A DNA stretch of 64,000 bases, from contig JAFLCG010000004.1 in assembly GCA_017303635.1 (NCBI GenBank), positions 1 to 64,000 on the forward strand. The letters are read 5' to 3'. The position numbers and the translations under genes were made by a program. The stretch comes from Anaerolineae bacterium (lineage in GTDB: Bacteria > Chloroflexota > Anaerolineae > Aggregatilineales > Phototrophicaceae). Shown here piece after piece: positions 1 to 8,419 of this stretch. Each line of letters begins with the position of its first letter. The first letter of the stretch is position 1. The notes beneath the pieces are model-generated. The model was not told where the DNA came from and made no database searches. It saw only the letters and a list, made by a program, of their open reading frames with translations.

Positions 1-240
1 GAGGCGGGCACCGATCTGCTCGTAGATGGGCAGCGCCCGGTCGTAGAAGGCGCGTGCGCCGTCCAAATCATCCACCCGCAGGCTGAGGTCGCCCAGCGCC
101 TGAAGCGTATTGGCCGCGCCGAGGCGGTCACCGATCTGCTCGTAGATGGGCAGCGCCCGGTCGTAGAAGGCGCGTGCGCCGTCCAAATCATCCACCCGCA
201 GGCTGAGGTCGCCCAGCGCCTGAAGCGTATTGGCCGCGCC
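1..240 (-). repeat. Two 120-bp tandem TPR-coding repeats
   Basis: Positions 1-120 and 121-240 are identical except at position 8/128 (g versus t), which changes one residue (Ala versus Asp). Each unit encodes 40 residues, starting GAANTLQALGDL and ending ALPIYEQIG. The array touches the window edge and probably continues. Confidence 0.95.
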
Positions 241-2079
241 GAATATGTACTGTGATGCCTCGGCAGCAGCCAACGATTGATCCAGCAGGCGACGGCGCAC
301 CTCAAAGGGCGTGTAAAATTGCATGTAGTAATCCAGCGCGGCCCGCAGGTCACAGGCCTCACTGGGTCTGTTTTTGAACCCCCATATCAGCGCCGCTTGA
401 ACGTTCTCAAAATCGGGCGTAATCAATGCATGGCGATCTTCATCATTGTTGGCCTCGAAGTTTCCATGTAAGTTCGCGTACCAACCGAAGTGACGGGCGG
501 GCAGTGCATCGTGTTCGGCCTCGGTCATGCGGGCGCGGGCGTGCGCCCGCAGCAGGGCGTGCTGGTCGTAGCGTTCGTCAGCCGTCGCGGTCAGCAGGGC
601 AGCATCCAGCAGATATTGCAGGTATTCCGGTGCATCCTCGGCGGGTTCCTCCCAGATAGCGGCAGCCGCCTTCGCATCAAACGTGCCATCCGGCGCGAAG
701 ATGCCCAGCAAGCGGAAGCGCCGCTGCATGTCCTCGGAAAGCGCCTCGTAACTCTCCTTCAGGGTGACTTCCACGCTCAATTGTTTGTTTTGCTTTTCAC
801 CCAGTTTGTCCAGTTCAAAGAAGGGGCGCTCACTGTTCAGGCGGCGTTGCAGTGAAGCCAGGTACTCGGGTGCCCCTGCTGCACCTTTTTTCGCCAGCCG
901 CGCCGCCGCCAGGCTCAACGCCAGCGTATGCCCTTCCAGCAGGGCGTGGAGTTGGCGGAAGGTCTCGTGCTGTGCCTCCGCTGTTGTGCCCAGCCGCGCC
1001 TCGATCAACTGGATGGCTTCTTTGTCGGTCAATACGTTCAGCTTCACCTCGGAATCCTTCCGCAGGTCGAGTTCATCCACCAGCGCTTGCAGCCGTGTCG
1101 TCAGCAGGAAGCAGCAGCGCGGCGCACGGACGAGGAAGGCGTCGGCGTGGGCTTTCTGCCACACATCGTCCAGGATGATGAGGGCGCGTTTATCCGCCAG
1201 CAGGTCGCTCAGCCGTTGCTTGCCGCGCTGCTCATCCGGGTATTCGTTGACATCATCGCCAAAGCGCGCGCCCAGGTCGGCCTGCCGCAGCGCCAGGTTG
1301 GGCGTTTGCTTCAGTTCCACCCAGTAGATCCCATCCGGGAACATCCGGCGCACATCGCAGTCGTGGGCCATGGCCGCCGCCAGCGTCGATTTGCCGATGC
1401 CGCCCATGCCCTGCACCGCCACCGCCTGCTCATCGGTGGTCGGCTGCCGCCCCTGCGCGCTGATGACCGTCACATTGTCCGAGTCCAGCCGGATTTTGCG
1501 CTCCAGTTCATCCAGCGCATCGTTGCGTTTGATATAGTAGGTGGGCAGCAGGGGGACACCGTGCAGCGTCCCCATCGGGGCGACTTCACCCTGCAACTGG
1601 CGGATGAGCTGCTTCACAGCCCGGTCGAAGTCGGCGTCGTTGCGGAAGTCAGGGATGTCGCCTCTGGCGATTTTGCGGAACTCATACGGGACTTTCTGGA
1701 AGGAGTCATAATCGCCCAGCCGCAAAATCGGGCTGATGCCGATGCAGTAGGTCTGCGCGTGTTCGATCTCCTTCTGCACCCATTCCTTGGGCGTGATCGG
1801 CTGACCGGCTTTGTCCATCCCGCCCAGTACGGCATGCGGCCCGACCACCAGCACCAGGCGCCGGCTGTCGTTGATGGCATCGCGGATCTCGTCCGAGAAG
1901 CTCAACCCGCGTGACTCCAGCTTTTCCCTGTCCCACCAGATGTTCAGTCCGGCGGCGGTCAGCGCCTCGTACAGGCGGCACATGAAGGACTCGTCTGACT
2001 TGCTCCAGTCGGCGCGGCTGCCGTCCGGTCGCTGGTCATCATCGCGGGCGTAGGAGAGGAATGCGTGATATTGTGGCAT
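1..2079 (-). CDS. TIR-NB-ARC-TPR (NLR-like STAND) protein, C-terminus beyond window
   Basis: Open without a stop from an ATG at 2079 to the left edge (693 codons seen, C-terminus missing). I translated this frame directly. Residues about 1-140 form a TIR domain: the start reads MPQYHAFLSYARDDD, then NIWWDREKL, then EWVQKEIEHA. The last motif aligns with the NADase glutamate region of SARM1 (WVHKEI), making E104 the likely catalytic residue. An NB-ARC NTPase follows, with P-loop GMGGIGKST (224-232), Walker B-like ALIILDDVW and a DQHALLRAHA motif in the MHD position. The C-terminal part is TPR. Families of this build are known as bacterial antiphage or cell-suicide sensors, in which the repeats sense, the NTPase oligomerises and TIR degrades NAD+. 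That role is inferred here. No defence gene is adjacent. Confidence 0.88.
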   Translation of the reverse strand, partial: MPQYHAFLSYARDDDQRPDGSRADWSKSDESFMCRLYEALTAAGLNIWWDREKLESRGLSFSDEIRDAINDSRRLVLVVGPHAVLGGMDKAGQPITPKEWVQKEIEHAQTYCIGISPILRLGDYDSFQKVPYEFRKIARGDIPDFRNDADFDRAVKQLIRQLQGEVAPMGTLHGVPLLPTYYIKRNDALDELERKIRLDSDNVTVISAQGRQPTTDEQAVAVQGMGGIGKSTLAAAMAHDCDVRRMFPDGIYWVELKQTPNLALRQADLGARFGDDVNEYPDEQRGKQRLSDLLADKRALIILDDVWQKAHADAFLVRAPRCCFLLTTRLQALVDELDLRKDSEVKLNVLTDKEAIQLIEARLGTTAEAQHETFRQLHALLEGHTLALSLAAARLAKKGAAGAPEYLASLQRRLNSERPFFELDKLGEKQNKQLSVEVTLKESYEALSEDMQRRFRLLGIFAPDGTFDAKAAAAIWEEPAEDAPEYLQYLLDAALLTATADERYDQHALLRAHARARMTEAEHDALPARHFGWYANLHGNFEANNDEDRHALITPDFENVQAALIWGFKNRPSEACDLRAALDYYMQFYTPFEVRRRLLDQSLAAAEASQYIFGAANTLQALGDLSLRVDDLDGARAFYDRALPIYEQIGDRLGAANTLQALGDLSLRVDDLDGARAFYDRALPIYEQIGARL

Positions 2080-2111
2080 CGGGCGCGGCTCCTGTGGCGG
2101 TCATGGTTCCC

Positions 2112-2135
2112 GTAGGGGCGCACGGCTGTGCGCCC
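2112..2135 (+). repeat. REP-like hairpin with 5' GTAG
   Basis: GTAG followed by the palindrome GGGCGCACGGCTGTGCGCCC. Copies lie at 42934, 54388, 57045 and 57266 on the minus strand. A 5' GTAG tetranucleotide next to a hairpin is the known hallmark of REP sequences mobilised by RAYT (TnpA-REP) transposases. Confidence 0.7.
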
Positions 2136-2205
2136 GCACATGGTTCCCTACAGGATAACACCACCCGTTCAAACGCGCTCACCCCGGAAATCGGGGGGAA
2201 TTCCC

Positions 2206-2235
2206 TCAAAAACGGAACATATGTTCCGTTTTTGA
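2206..2235. promoter_or_regulatory. 30-bp perfect palindrome centred on GGAACATATGTTCC
   Basis: Perfect dyad from TCAAAAACGG to CCGTTTTTGA. The GAAC-ATAT-GTTC core fits the Gram-positive type LexA core GAAC-RNRY-GTTC. The A-run and T-run flanks also fit a bidirectional terminator hairpin. It lies 127 bp upstream of the TIR gene start. Related copies are at 42016-42029 and 59197-59224. Confidence 0.55.
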
Positions 2236-2400
2236 TGCCCGTTTGGTGGTATGCTCATCTGGACTCCCACTCTCCATCACCGAACGGGCGCGGGGCGCAC
2301 CCCCCAACCTGGCAACATGGAGGCCGCAGGGCATTCTGATGAAGTTTGACAACCATCCTCGGCAATGAGTAACTGCTCACGTAACTCCTCGTCTTCCCGG

Positions 2401-2671
2401 CTCTGGCTCCCCTCTCCCTGAGGGAGAGGGGCCGGGGGTGAGGGCTGAACTACCATTACCGATCTTGCCTGTCAAATCTCATTAGGGAAGGTTCCATCTC
2501 TGGCTCCCGTCTCCCTGAGGGAGAGGGGTTGGGGGTGAGGGCTGAACTACCATTACCGATCTTGCCTGTCAAATCTCATTAGGGAAGGTTCCGGCTCTGG
2601 CTCCCCTCTCCCTCAGGGAGAGGGGTTGGGGGTGAGGGCTGAACAACCTTGACCGATCTCGCCTGTCCAAT
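2401..2671. repeat. 97-bp direct tandem repeat, about 2.8 units
   Basis: Units start at 2401, 2498 and 2595, each with CTCTGGCTCC. Each contains CTCTCCCTGAGGGAGAGGGG followed by GGGGGTGAGGGCTGAAC. The third unit is shorter and more diverged. Single copies of the inner motif recur at 3905, 4045, 55367 (inverted) and 57138 (inverted), so it is also a dispersed repeat. Confidence 0.9.
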
Positions 2672-2819
2672 GTGTCCAATCTGTCCAAATTGTCCAATCA
2701 CGAAGAACGGCGGACCATCGCCGCCGCCGCCGCAAGGCTCCTGTAGTGCCGGATGGGCGTACACTAAAGATGGGGCTGGGGACTTCGCACCACTTCAGGT
2801 TCACAGAGGAGGGACAGCG

Positions 2820-3893
2820 ATGGGCGGCAAGAAACTGGTCACGATCGAACGCCATATTCTGGAAGCGCAGCGCGGCTACCCGGAGGCCACCGGCGTCTTC
2901 ACCCGGCTGCTCTATGATATGGCGCTGGCGGGCAAGATGATCGCCCGCGAGACGCTCCGCGCCGGTCTGGGCGATGTCATGGGGTTGGCGGGCGGTGTCA
3001 ATAGCTCCGGCGAGGAGCAGAAGAAGCTGGATGTCTACGCCGACGAGGTCATCTTCAAGCTCAACGACCACACCGGTCGTCTGTGCGCCATGGCCTCGGA
3101 GGAGCACGAAGGCATCATCGATATTCCCGCCCACTTCGATACCGGCAAGTACGTCCTGCTCTTTGACCCGCTGGATGGCTCATCCAATATCGAGATGAAC
3201 GCCCCGGTCGGCACCATCTTCTCCATCCTCCGCAAAGTGACCGAAGGCGCCCACGGCACCATGGAGGACATCCTCCAACCCGGCACCCAGTTGGTCGCCG
3301 CCGGGTACATGATCTACGGCAGCAGCACCATGATGGTCTACAGCACCGGCCAGGGTGTGGCCGGTTTCACGCTCGACCGCACGGTGGGCGAGTTCTTCCT
3401 CAGCCACGATCATCTGCGCTTTCCATCGAGTGGCGGATACTTCAGCGCCAACATGGGCTATGAAAAATACTGGACTCCCGGCGTGCGCCGCTTCACCCGC
3501 TGGCTCCAGGGCATCGAGGGCGAAGGCCGCAAGCCGATGGGTCAGCGCTACATCGGCTCGATGGTGGCGGATTTCCACCGCACGCTGCTCACCGGCGGCG
3601 TCTTCTACTACCCGGCGGATGCCCCGGAATACGGGCGGCCCAACGGCAAAATCCGCCTGATGTTCGAGGCGCAGGCGCTGGCCTTCCTGGCGCGGCAAGC
3701 CGGGGGCTATGCCTCCGACGGCCTCGGCGACATCCTGACCATCCAGCCCCATGAACTCCACCAGCGCGTGCCGCTGTTCATCGGGGATCGCGCCCTGGTC
3801 GAGCAAGCCGAGTCCTTCATCCGCGAGCATGACTCGGCCTGGGTCAACGCCTATCGCCCCTACCGCGAGGCCGTCGCCCAACCATCCCTCTGA
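2820..3893 (+). CDS. fbp: Fructose-1,6-bisphosphatase class I
   Basis: 357 residues, close to the class I length. It hydrolyses fructose-1,6-bisphosphate to fructose-6-phosphate in gluconeogenesis. Metal and substrate motifs are visible: [10 protein letters not shown] near residue 65, ASEEHEGI near 90, [10 protein letters not shown] at 116-125, and the C-terminal [20 protein letters not shown]. The ATG at 2820 has an AGGAGGG site 7 bases upstream. A longer frame reaching back to 2649 runs through the tandem repeats, has no domain support, and is rejected as the N-terminus. It appears to be a single gene with no operon partner. Confidence 0.95.
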   Translation: MGGKKLVTIERHILEAQRGYPEATGVFTRLLYDMALAGKMIARETLRAGLGDVMGLAGGVNSSGEEQKKLDVYADEVIFKLNDHTGRLCAMASEEHEGIIDIPAHFDTGKYVLLFDPLDGSSNIEMNAPVGTIFSILRKVTEGAHGTMEDILQPGTQLVAAGYMIYGSSTMMVYSTGQGVAGFTLDRTVGEFFLSHDHLRFPSSGGYFSANMGYEKYWTPGVRRFTRWLQGIEGEGRKPMGQRYIGSMVADFHRTLLTGGVFYYPADAPEYGRPNGKIRLMFEAQALAFLARQAGGYASDGLGDILTIQPHELHQRVPLFIGDRALVEQAESFIREHDSAWVNAYRPYREAVAQPSL

Positions 3894-3897
3894 ACCT

Positions 3898-4092
3898 CGC
3901 TACATCAGGGAGAGGGGCCGGGGTGAGGGCAAATAAAAAGGGCAAGTCGACGCTTGCCCCTCACTCTCATTGTCGGACTACTGCGGCCTTTAATTGACTA
4001 TCTCACCTTACGCAACTACTCATTTATGCGCTCCGTTTTCCATCTCTGGCTCCCTTCTCCCTCAGGGAGAGGGGTTGGGGGTGAGGGCTGAG
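3898..4092. repeat. Dispersed-repeat fragments after fbp
   Basis: Contains CAGGGAGAGGGGCCGGGGTGAGGG near 3905, a second copy near 4045-4090, and one TCACCTTACGCA end at 4002-4013. The last matches the terminal inverted repeat of the element at 55353-55495, so this may be a decayed copy with one end only. Confidence 0.55.
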
Positions 4093-4102
4093 CACAAGCC
4101 TT

Positions 4103-5662
4103 CTAACTGCCTGCCAGGGGCAGCACAATCGTGAAGCACGTCCCTTCACCGACCACGCTGCTCACGCTGATCGTGCCGCCGTGCAGCTCGACCGCCTGCC
4201 GCGCAATCGCCAGCCCCAGCCCCGTCCCCTGAATGGTGCCGACGTTGCCCGCCCGGTGGAATGGCTCGAACAGACGGCTCAGATCCGCCTCCGGAATGCC
4301 GATCCCGCGATCCTGAATGGTGATGATCGCCTCGTGCTGATCTGCCACCAGTTGGACGGTGATGCACTTCTCTTTGGGCGAGTACTTGATGGCGTTATTG
4401 AGCAGGTTGGTCATCGACCGCCGCAGGATCTTGGTATCAATGTAGGCCACCACATGCTTCTCCGGCCCGATGAACTCAATCCCGCTCGCCATGCGGTGCG
4501 CGTGCTGGATGCTCTCGATCACATCGCGGCACCAGGTTTCCAGGTCGGTGGGCTCCGGCTTAAATTCCTTCCCCGTGAAGTCGGAGCGGCTGATGGTCAT
4601 CACATCGCTGACCAGTTCCGCCAGATACTCCACCTGCTGGTCAATCGTGTCGTAGGCCTCGCGCTTTTCTGATTCGCTGGCGCGGTCGCCGTAGAACTTG
4701 AGCATACTGCTCGCCAGTTGGATAGCAGCCAACGGCGTGCGTAACTCGTGGGACATCATGGAGATGAAGCGGTTCTTCAGGTCGCGCAGTTCGCGTTCCT
4801 GCTCCAGCGCCAGGTTCAGGCGCTCTTTGTCCCACACCTGCTGCTCCAGGAACTTCCGCTCGGTGAAGTCCTGAATGACCGCCGTATAGATCACCCGGTT
4901 ATCCAGTTCCAGCCGGTTGATGGCAAAGTACATCGGGAAAGTGGTGCCGTCTTTACGACGGCCTTCCATCTCATCGCCCAGGTTGCCCAGGCGGGAGGCG
5001 AAGCTCCGCATCGAACCATTCTGCCGTTCATCCAGTTCCGGGATGAGCAAGCGCAGGTGCTGACCGATCAGTTCGACCGGCTGATAGCCAAAGATCACCC
5101 CACCGGCCTGATTGAGCGACTCAATCCAGCCACCATCGTCAAAGGTGATGATGCCGTCCACCAGGTTTTCGAGGATGGCTTCCAGGCGGCGTTTGCTCTC
5201 CCGCAGTTCAACCTGAACCTCTTTGATCTCGGTGATGTTGTGGTGCGCCACAATCACCCGCACGTGCCCGTACCACTCGAAGTAGGTGGCCCGCACGACA
5301 TACCAGCGTTTTTCTGTCGGGCTGTGGCAGGGATATTCCAGGTAATACTCGTCGCGCTTCCGCAGCATCACATCGCGGATGCCCTTTGCGACCAGCGCCG
5401 AATCCGGATCGTAGGAGGCGGATTTATCACACACCTCCAGATAGTTGACACCAATGCCGTATTCCGGCGCTCGGTAGTTGTTTTGTTCTGCGAAGCGCTT
5501 CCAGGCGGCATTCACGTGAATGATGCGCCCGCGGTCATCGAGAATGGCAATATGTTCGGTAAGCGCATCCAGCGCTCGTTTGAGGAAGCTTTCGGCTTCA
5601 ACACGGACTGAATCGAGTTCGCCGTTGGTGCCGGGGCGGGGTCGGAGTAGAGATGCGGTCAC
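4103..5662 (-). CDS. PAS-domain sensor histidine kinase
   Basis: About 519 residues from a GTG at 5662 preceded by AGGT. A TTG at 5698 would add 12 residues and is the alternative. Two PAS domains (about 25-145 and 150-275, the second ending QDFTERK) precede a HisKA dimerisation domain with phospho-acceptor H305 in MMSHELRTPL. The HATPase domain carries NLLNNAIKYSP (N box), DRGIGIPE (G1) and GTGLGLAIA (G2). No membrane segment is evident, so it is probably a soluble cytoplasmic sensor. No response regulator is adjacent, so it is an orphan kinase here. Its C-terminal signature FHRAGNVGTIQGTGLGL resembles that of the kinase at 17600. Confidence 0.92.
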   Translation of the reverse strand: MTASLLRPRPGTNGELDSVRVEAESFLKRALDALTEHIAILDDRGRIIHVNAAWKRFAEQNNYRAPEYGIGVNYLEVCDKSASYDPDSALVAKGIRDVMLRKRDEYYLEYPCHSPTEKRWYVVRATYFEWYGHVRVIVAHHNITEIKEVQVELRESKRRLEAILENLVDGIITFDDGGWIESLNQAGGVIFGYQPVELIGQHLRLLIPELDERQNGSMRSFASRLGNLGDEMEGRRKDGTTFPMYFAINRLELDNRVIYTAVIQDFTERKFLEQQVWDKERLNLALEQERELRDLKNRFISMMSHELRTPLAAIQLASSMLKFYGDRASESEKREAYDTIDQQVEYLAELVSDVMTISRSDFTGKEFKPEPTDLETWCRDVIESIQHAHRMASGIEFIGPEKHVVAYIDTKILRRSMTNLLNNAIKYSPKEKCITVQLVADQHEAIITIQDRGIGIPEADLSRLFEPFHRAGNVGTIQGTGLGLAIARQAVELHGGTISVSSVVGEGTCFTIVLPLAGS

Positions 5663-5990
5663 AATGTTACCTGGGTAATCCCCGGGTGACGCTTCCAAAA
5701 CCAGAAGCGTAATCCCCCTTAAATGATGAGCGTCCGATGAGAACGCTCTTGTACATTATAGGCGCTTTCGCTTCAGAAGGGGAGTTATTTCTCATTTTTG
5801 CTTTATATTCGCAATTATTTACAGACTGTGAGTACATCCTGTTACAGGCGCGTCCGCATTTTGCAGAGTTTCCAATGCGGCGACCCTTCCTGATAAACCC
5901 ATGAGCATTCGTTGACGGACTTTCTGACGCTATCGTACAATTCGTTTTGAATTTTCTGAACGTAGGCACCACAACGAGGGAGCAGCCACC

Positions 5991-6923
5991 ATGCGTGTCA
6001 TCATTACGGGTGGAACGGGGTTAATCGGGCGGGCACTGTCCAACGGATTAGCCGCCGATGGGCATGAGGTCATCATCCTCTCCCGCAATACCAACAAAAC
6101 GGCTGGCCTCGATGGCCGGGTTCGTCTGGAAAAGTGGGATGGCGTCACCACCACCGGCTGGGGCGGCCTGATGGATGGCGCAGGCGCAGTCATCAATCTG
6201 GTGGGCGAGAGCATCGCCGGGGAAGGCTTCCCACCTTCTCGCTGGACGCCCGAACGCAAAGAACGTATCCTGCAAAGCCGCCTCCGGGCTGGCACCGCCC
6301 TGGTGGAAGCCATTCGCGCGGCCAAGCAGAAACCCGCCGTCCTGGTGCAGTCGTCTGCGGTGGGCTACTACGGTACTCACGGCGACCAGGACATTACCGA
6401 AGACCATGCGGCAGGGAATGACTTCCTGGCTGACGTTTGCAAGCAGTGGGAAGCTTCTACCGCTGAAGTCGAAAAAATGGGTGTGCGCCGTCCGGTGGCC
6501 CGCACGGGCATTGTCATGACCACCAAAGGGGGTGTGCTGCCCCTGATGTCGCTGCCGGTGAAGCTCTTCGTCGGTGGGCCGATTGGTTCCGGCAAGCAGC
6601 AGATGCCCTGGATTCACCTGCATGACGAAGTGGCTGCCCTGCGCTGGTTGATGGATACCCCGACAGCCACCGGCGCATATAACCTGTCCGCCCCTAATCC
6701 GCTGAGCAACGCCGCCCTGACCAAGGCCATGGCGAAGGCGCTCGGTCGTCCGGCCTTCTTCCCCACCCCAGCCTTTGCCTTTCAACTGGCCTTCGGGGAA
6801 CTCGCCGTCCTGCTGGTGGAAGGTCAGCGCGCTGTCCCCAGCCGCCTCCTCAAAGAAGGCTTCACTTTCAAGTATACCGATGCCGAAGTCGCCTTCCGTG
6901 ATCTTTTCAGCAGCGGAAGCTAA
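5991..6923 (+). CDS. TIGR01777 (SDR39U1/YfcH-like) epimerase family protein
   Basis: 310 residues. The N-terminal Rossmann motif GGTGLIGR near residue 7 binds NAD(P), and the C-terminal region (FPTPAFAFQLAFGELAVLL to RDLF) is the DUF1731 segment typical of this family. SSAVGYYG holds the SDR Ser and Tyr. The precise substrate of the family is not established. A GAGGGAG ribosome site precedes the ATG. The 5663-5990 gap between it and the divergent kinase contains no gene I can support. Confidence 0.9.
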   Translation: MRVIITGGTGLIGRALSNGLAADGHEVIILSRNTNKTAGLDGRVRLEKWDGVTTTGWGGLMDGAGAVINLVGESIAGEGFPPSRWTPERKERILQSRLRAGTALVEAIRAAKQKPAVLVQSSAVGYYGTHGDQDITEDHAAGNDFLADVCKQWEASTAEVEKMGVRRPVARTGIVMTTKGGVLPLMSLPVKLFVGGPIGSGKQQMPWIHLHDEVAALRWLMDTPTATGAYNLSAPNPLSNAALTKAMAKALGRPAFFPTPAFAFQLAFGELAVLLVEGQRAVPSRLLKEGFTFKYTDAEVAFRDLFSSGS

Positions 6924-6930
6924 GCTCTTT

Positions 6931-6971
6931 GAATCAAGAGGGGCGAGCCAGTGGCTCGCCCCTCTTGATTC
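6931..6971. terminator. 20-bp stem hairpin after the epimerase gene
   Basis: GAATCAAGAGGGGCGAGCCA is followed, after one base, by its exact reverse complement. The hairpin starts 7 bases after the stop. No T-run follows, so classic intrinsic termination is uncertain; it may protect the 3' end. Confidence 0.55.
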
Positions 6972-7122
6972 GGTTGCTTGTAGGCCGGAAAGGATTAGGC
7001 ATTTCAGAGTCGGTTTTTGAGTATATTGGATGAGCTTCCACGAAAATTGAGACCTGGGAGGAGGCTCCATCAGCATCCGCTGCTATAATAGCTCTTCTAC
7101 ATCCACCCATGCCGATGCCACC

Positions 7123-8328
7123 ATGCGCGTTGAACACCTCTCGCTCACCAATTTCCGCAACTACGCCCGACTGGAAGTCTCGCTCCCGGTGGGTCAGCCC
7201 ATCGTCCTGGTCGGGGAAAACGCCCAGGGCAAGACCAGCCTGCTGGAAGCGCTCTACTACCTGGCGACCGCCCGCTCCCCCCACACCACCAGCGACCGCC
7301 AGCTCATCCACTGGCGCGCCGAGGATGAACCTATTCCGTTTGCTCGGCTGGCCGGGGAAGTGCAGTCGAAAGCCGGGTTCCTCCGCGTCGAACTGACGCT
7401 GGTGCTGGAACGCGGTACCGAGGCGACCGCCCGCTTCAAGAAGGTGGTCAAGATCAACGGGGCGGATAAGCGCGTGATGGATTTGGTCGGCCTGCTGGCG
7501 GTGGTGCTCTTTCTCCCGCAGGATCTGACACTGGTGGAAGGTGCCCCCTCCGACCGCCGCCGCTTCATTGATAACACGCTGGCGCAGGTCGACCGCGCCT
7601 ACCTAAACGCGCTCAACACCTACGAGCGCATCCTACCGCAGCGCAACGCCCTGCTCCGGCGCATCGGGGAAAAACACGCCAGCCCAGATGAACTGGGTTA
7701 CTGGGATGCCCAACTGGTCGAGGCGGGTTCGGTGTTGATCGCGGGTCGGCAGCAGTTTTTGCGCGATCTGGAAGTGGAGGCGCAGCAAGTGCACCTCGAC
7801 CTGACCGGCAAGCGGGAACTGCTCACGCTCAGTTATCAGCCCAGCTTCATGCCCACCGTCGAAGGCGATGGGCAGCTTTCGTTCAACACCATCGGCCTCG
7901 ACCTGCACCGAGAACTGGATGCCGCGACGATTGCGCCGCAGTTCGCCGCCCGCCTGACCGAGCAGCTCCGCGAGCAAATCGAGCGCGGGGTGACGCTGTT
8001 TGGCCCGCACCGGGATGAACTGCGCCTGATGCTCAACGGGCGGGATGCCGGGCTGTATGGCAGTCGGGGTCAGGCGCGGACGGCGGTGATGGCGCTCAAG
8101 CTGGCGGAACTGGCCTGGCTCACCCGGCAGATCGCCGAGCCACCGCTGCTCCTGCTGGATGAGGTCATCGCTGAGTTGGACTCCTCGCGCCGCGCCTGGT
8201 TGCTGGAACGCCTGCCCGCGACGGCGCAGACTCTCCTCACCACGACTGAACTGGACATCTTCCCGCCCGCCTTCCGCGACCGCGCCGCCGTCTGGCACAT
8301 CAACGATGGGCAGATCGTCAACGGCTGA
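7123..8328 (+). CDS. recF: DNA replication and repair protein RecF
   Basis: 401 residues, somewhat longer than E. coli RecF. It is an SMC/ABC-like ATPase that binds gapped DNA and, with RecO and RecR, loads RecA. The start MRVEHLSLTNFRNYARLEV is the RecF signature. Walker A is GENAQGKTSL near residue 32. The C-terminal part has a signature-like stretch YGSRGQARTAVMALKLAEL and Walker B LLLLDEVIAELD. It is not next to dnaA, dnaN or gyrB here. A clear intrinsic terminator follows. Confidence 0.96.
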   Translation: MRVEHLSLTNFRNYARLEVSLPVGQPIVLVGENAQGKTSLLEALYYLATARSPHTTSDRQLIHWRAEDEPIPFARLAGEVQSKAGFLRVELTLVLERGTEATARFKKVVKINGADKRVMDLVGLLAVVLFLPQDLTLVEGAPSDRRRFIDNTLAQVDRAYLNALNTYERILPQRNALLRRIGEKHASPDELGYWDAQLVEAGSVLIAGRQQFLRDLEVEAQQVHLDLTGKRELLTLSYQPSFMPTVEGDGQLSFNTIGLDLHRELDAATIAPQFAARLTEQLREQIERGVTLFGPHRDELRLMLNGRDAGLYGSRGQARTAVMALKLAELAWLTRQIAEPPLLLLDEVIAELDSSRRAWLLERLPATAQTLLTTTELDIFPPAFRDRAAVWHINDGQIVNG

Positions 8329-8337
8329 TGCACCAGC

Positions 8338-8360
8338 ACCCCCAATCTGTGGGGGTTTTT
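8338..8360 (+). terminator. Intrinsic terminator of recF
   Basis: Stem ACCCCCA/TGGGGGT with a 5-base loop followed by TTTTT, 10 bases after the recF stop. Confidence 0.85.
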
Positions 8361-8419
8361 GCGGTCGGATTCGGGTGGATAATGCGGACGGTATTCAGCA
8401 TTACACACGAGTCATCTCC

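Larger units (their letters stand above)
2080..2819. other. Non-coding, repeat-rich region between the TIR gene and fbp
   Basis: No convincing gene. It holds a REP-like hairpin (2112-2135), a 30-bp perfect palindrome (2206-2235), a 97-bp tandem repeat (2401-2671) and a run of TGTCCAAT-like octamers (about 2664-2698). Promoters for the minus-strand TIR gene and the plus-strand fbp gene should lie here. I do not see a clear -35/-10 pair. Confidence 0.7.

Noticed and set aside
928..1914. Long plus-strand frame opposite the TIR gene
   Set aside because: It is antisense to a frame with clear TIR, NB-ARC and TPR motifs, and its translation has no recognisable domain. GC-rich antisense frames are often open.
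2401..2671. CRISPR array
   Set aside because: Units are directly adjacent 97-bp tandem copies with no unique spacers, and no cas genes are in the window.
2649..2819. N-terminal extension of FBPase
   Set aside because: Encoded by repeat DNA (TGTCCAAT octamers, 97-bp repeat end). The ATG at 2820 has a good ribosome site and gives the normal protein length.
5667..5972. Minus-strand 101-codon frame upstream of the kinase at 4103
   Set aside because: No ribosome site, no homology-like motifs, and it overlaps the kinase start and the promoter gap.
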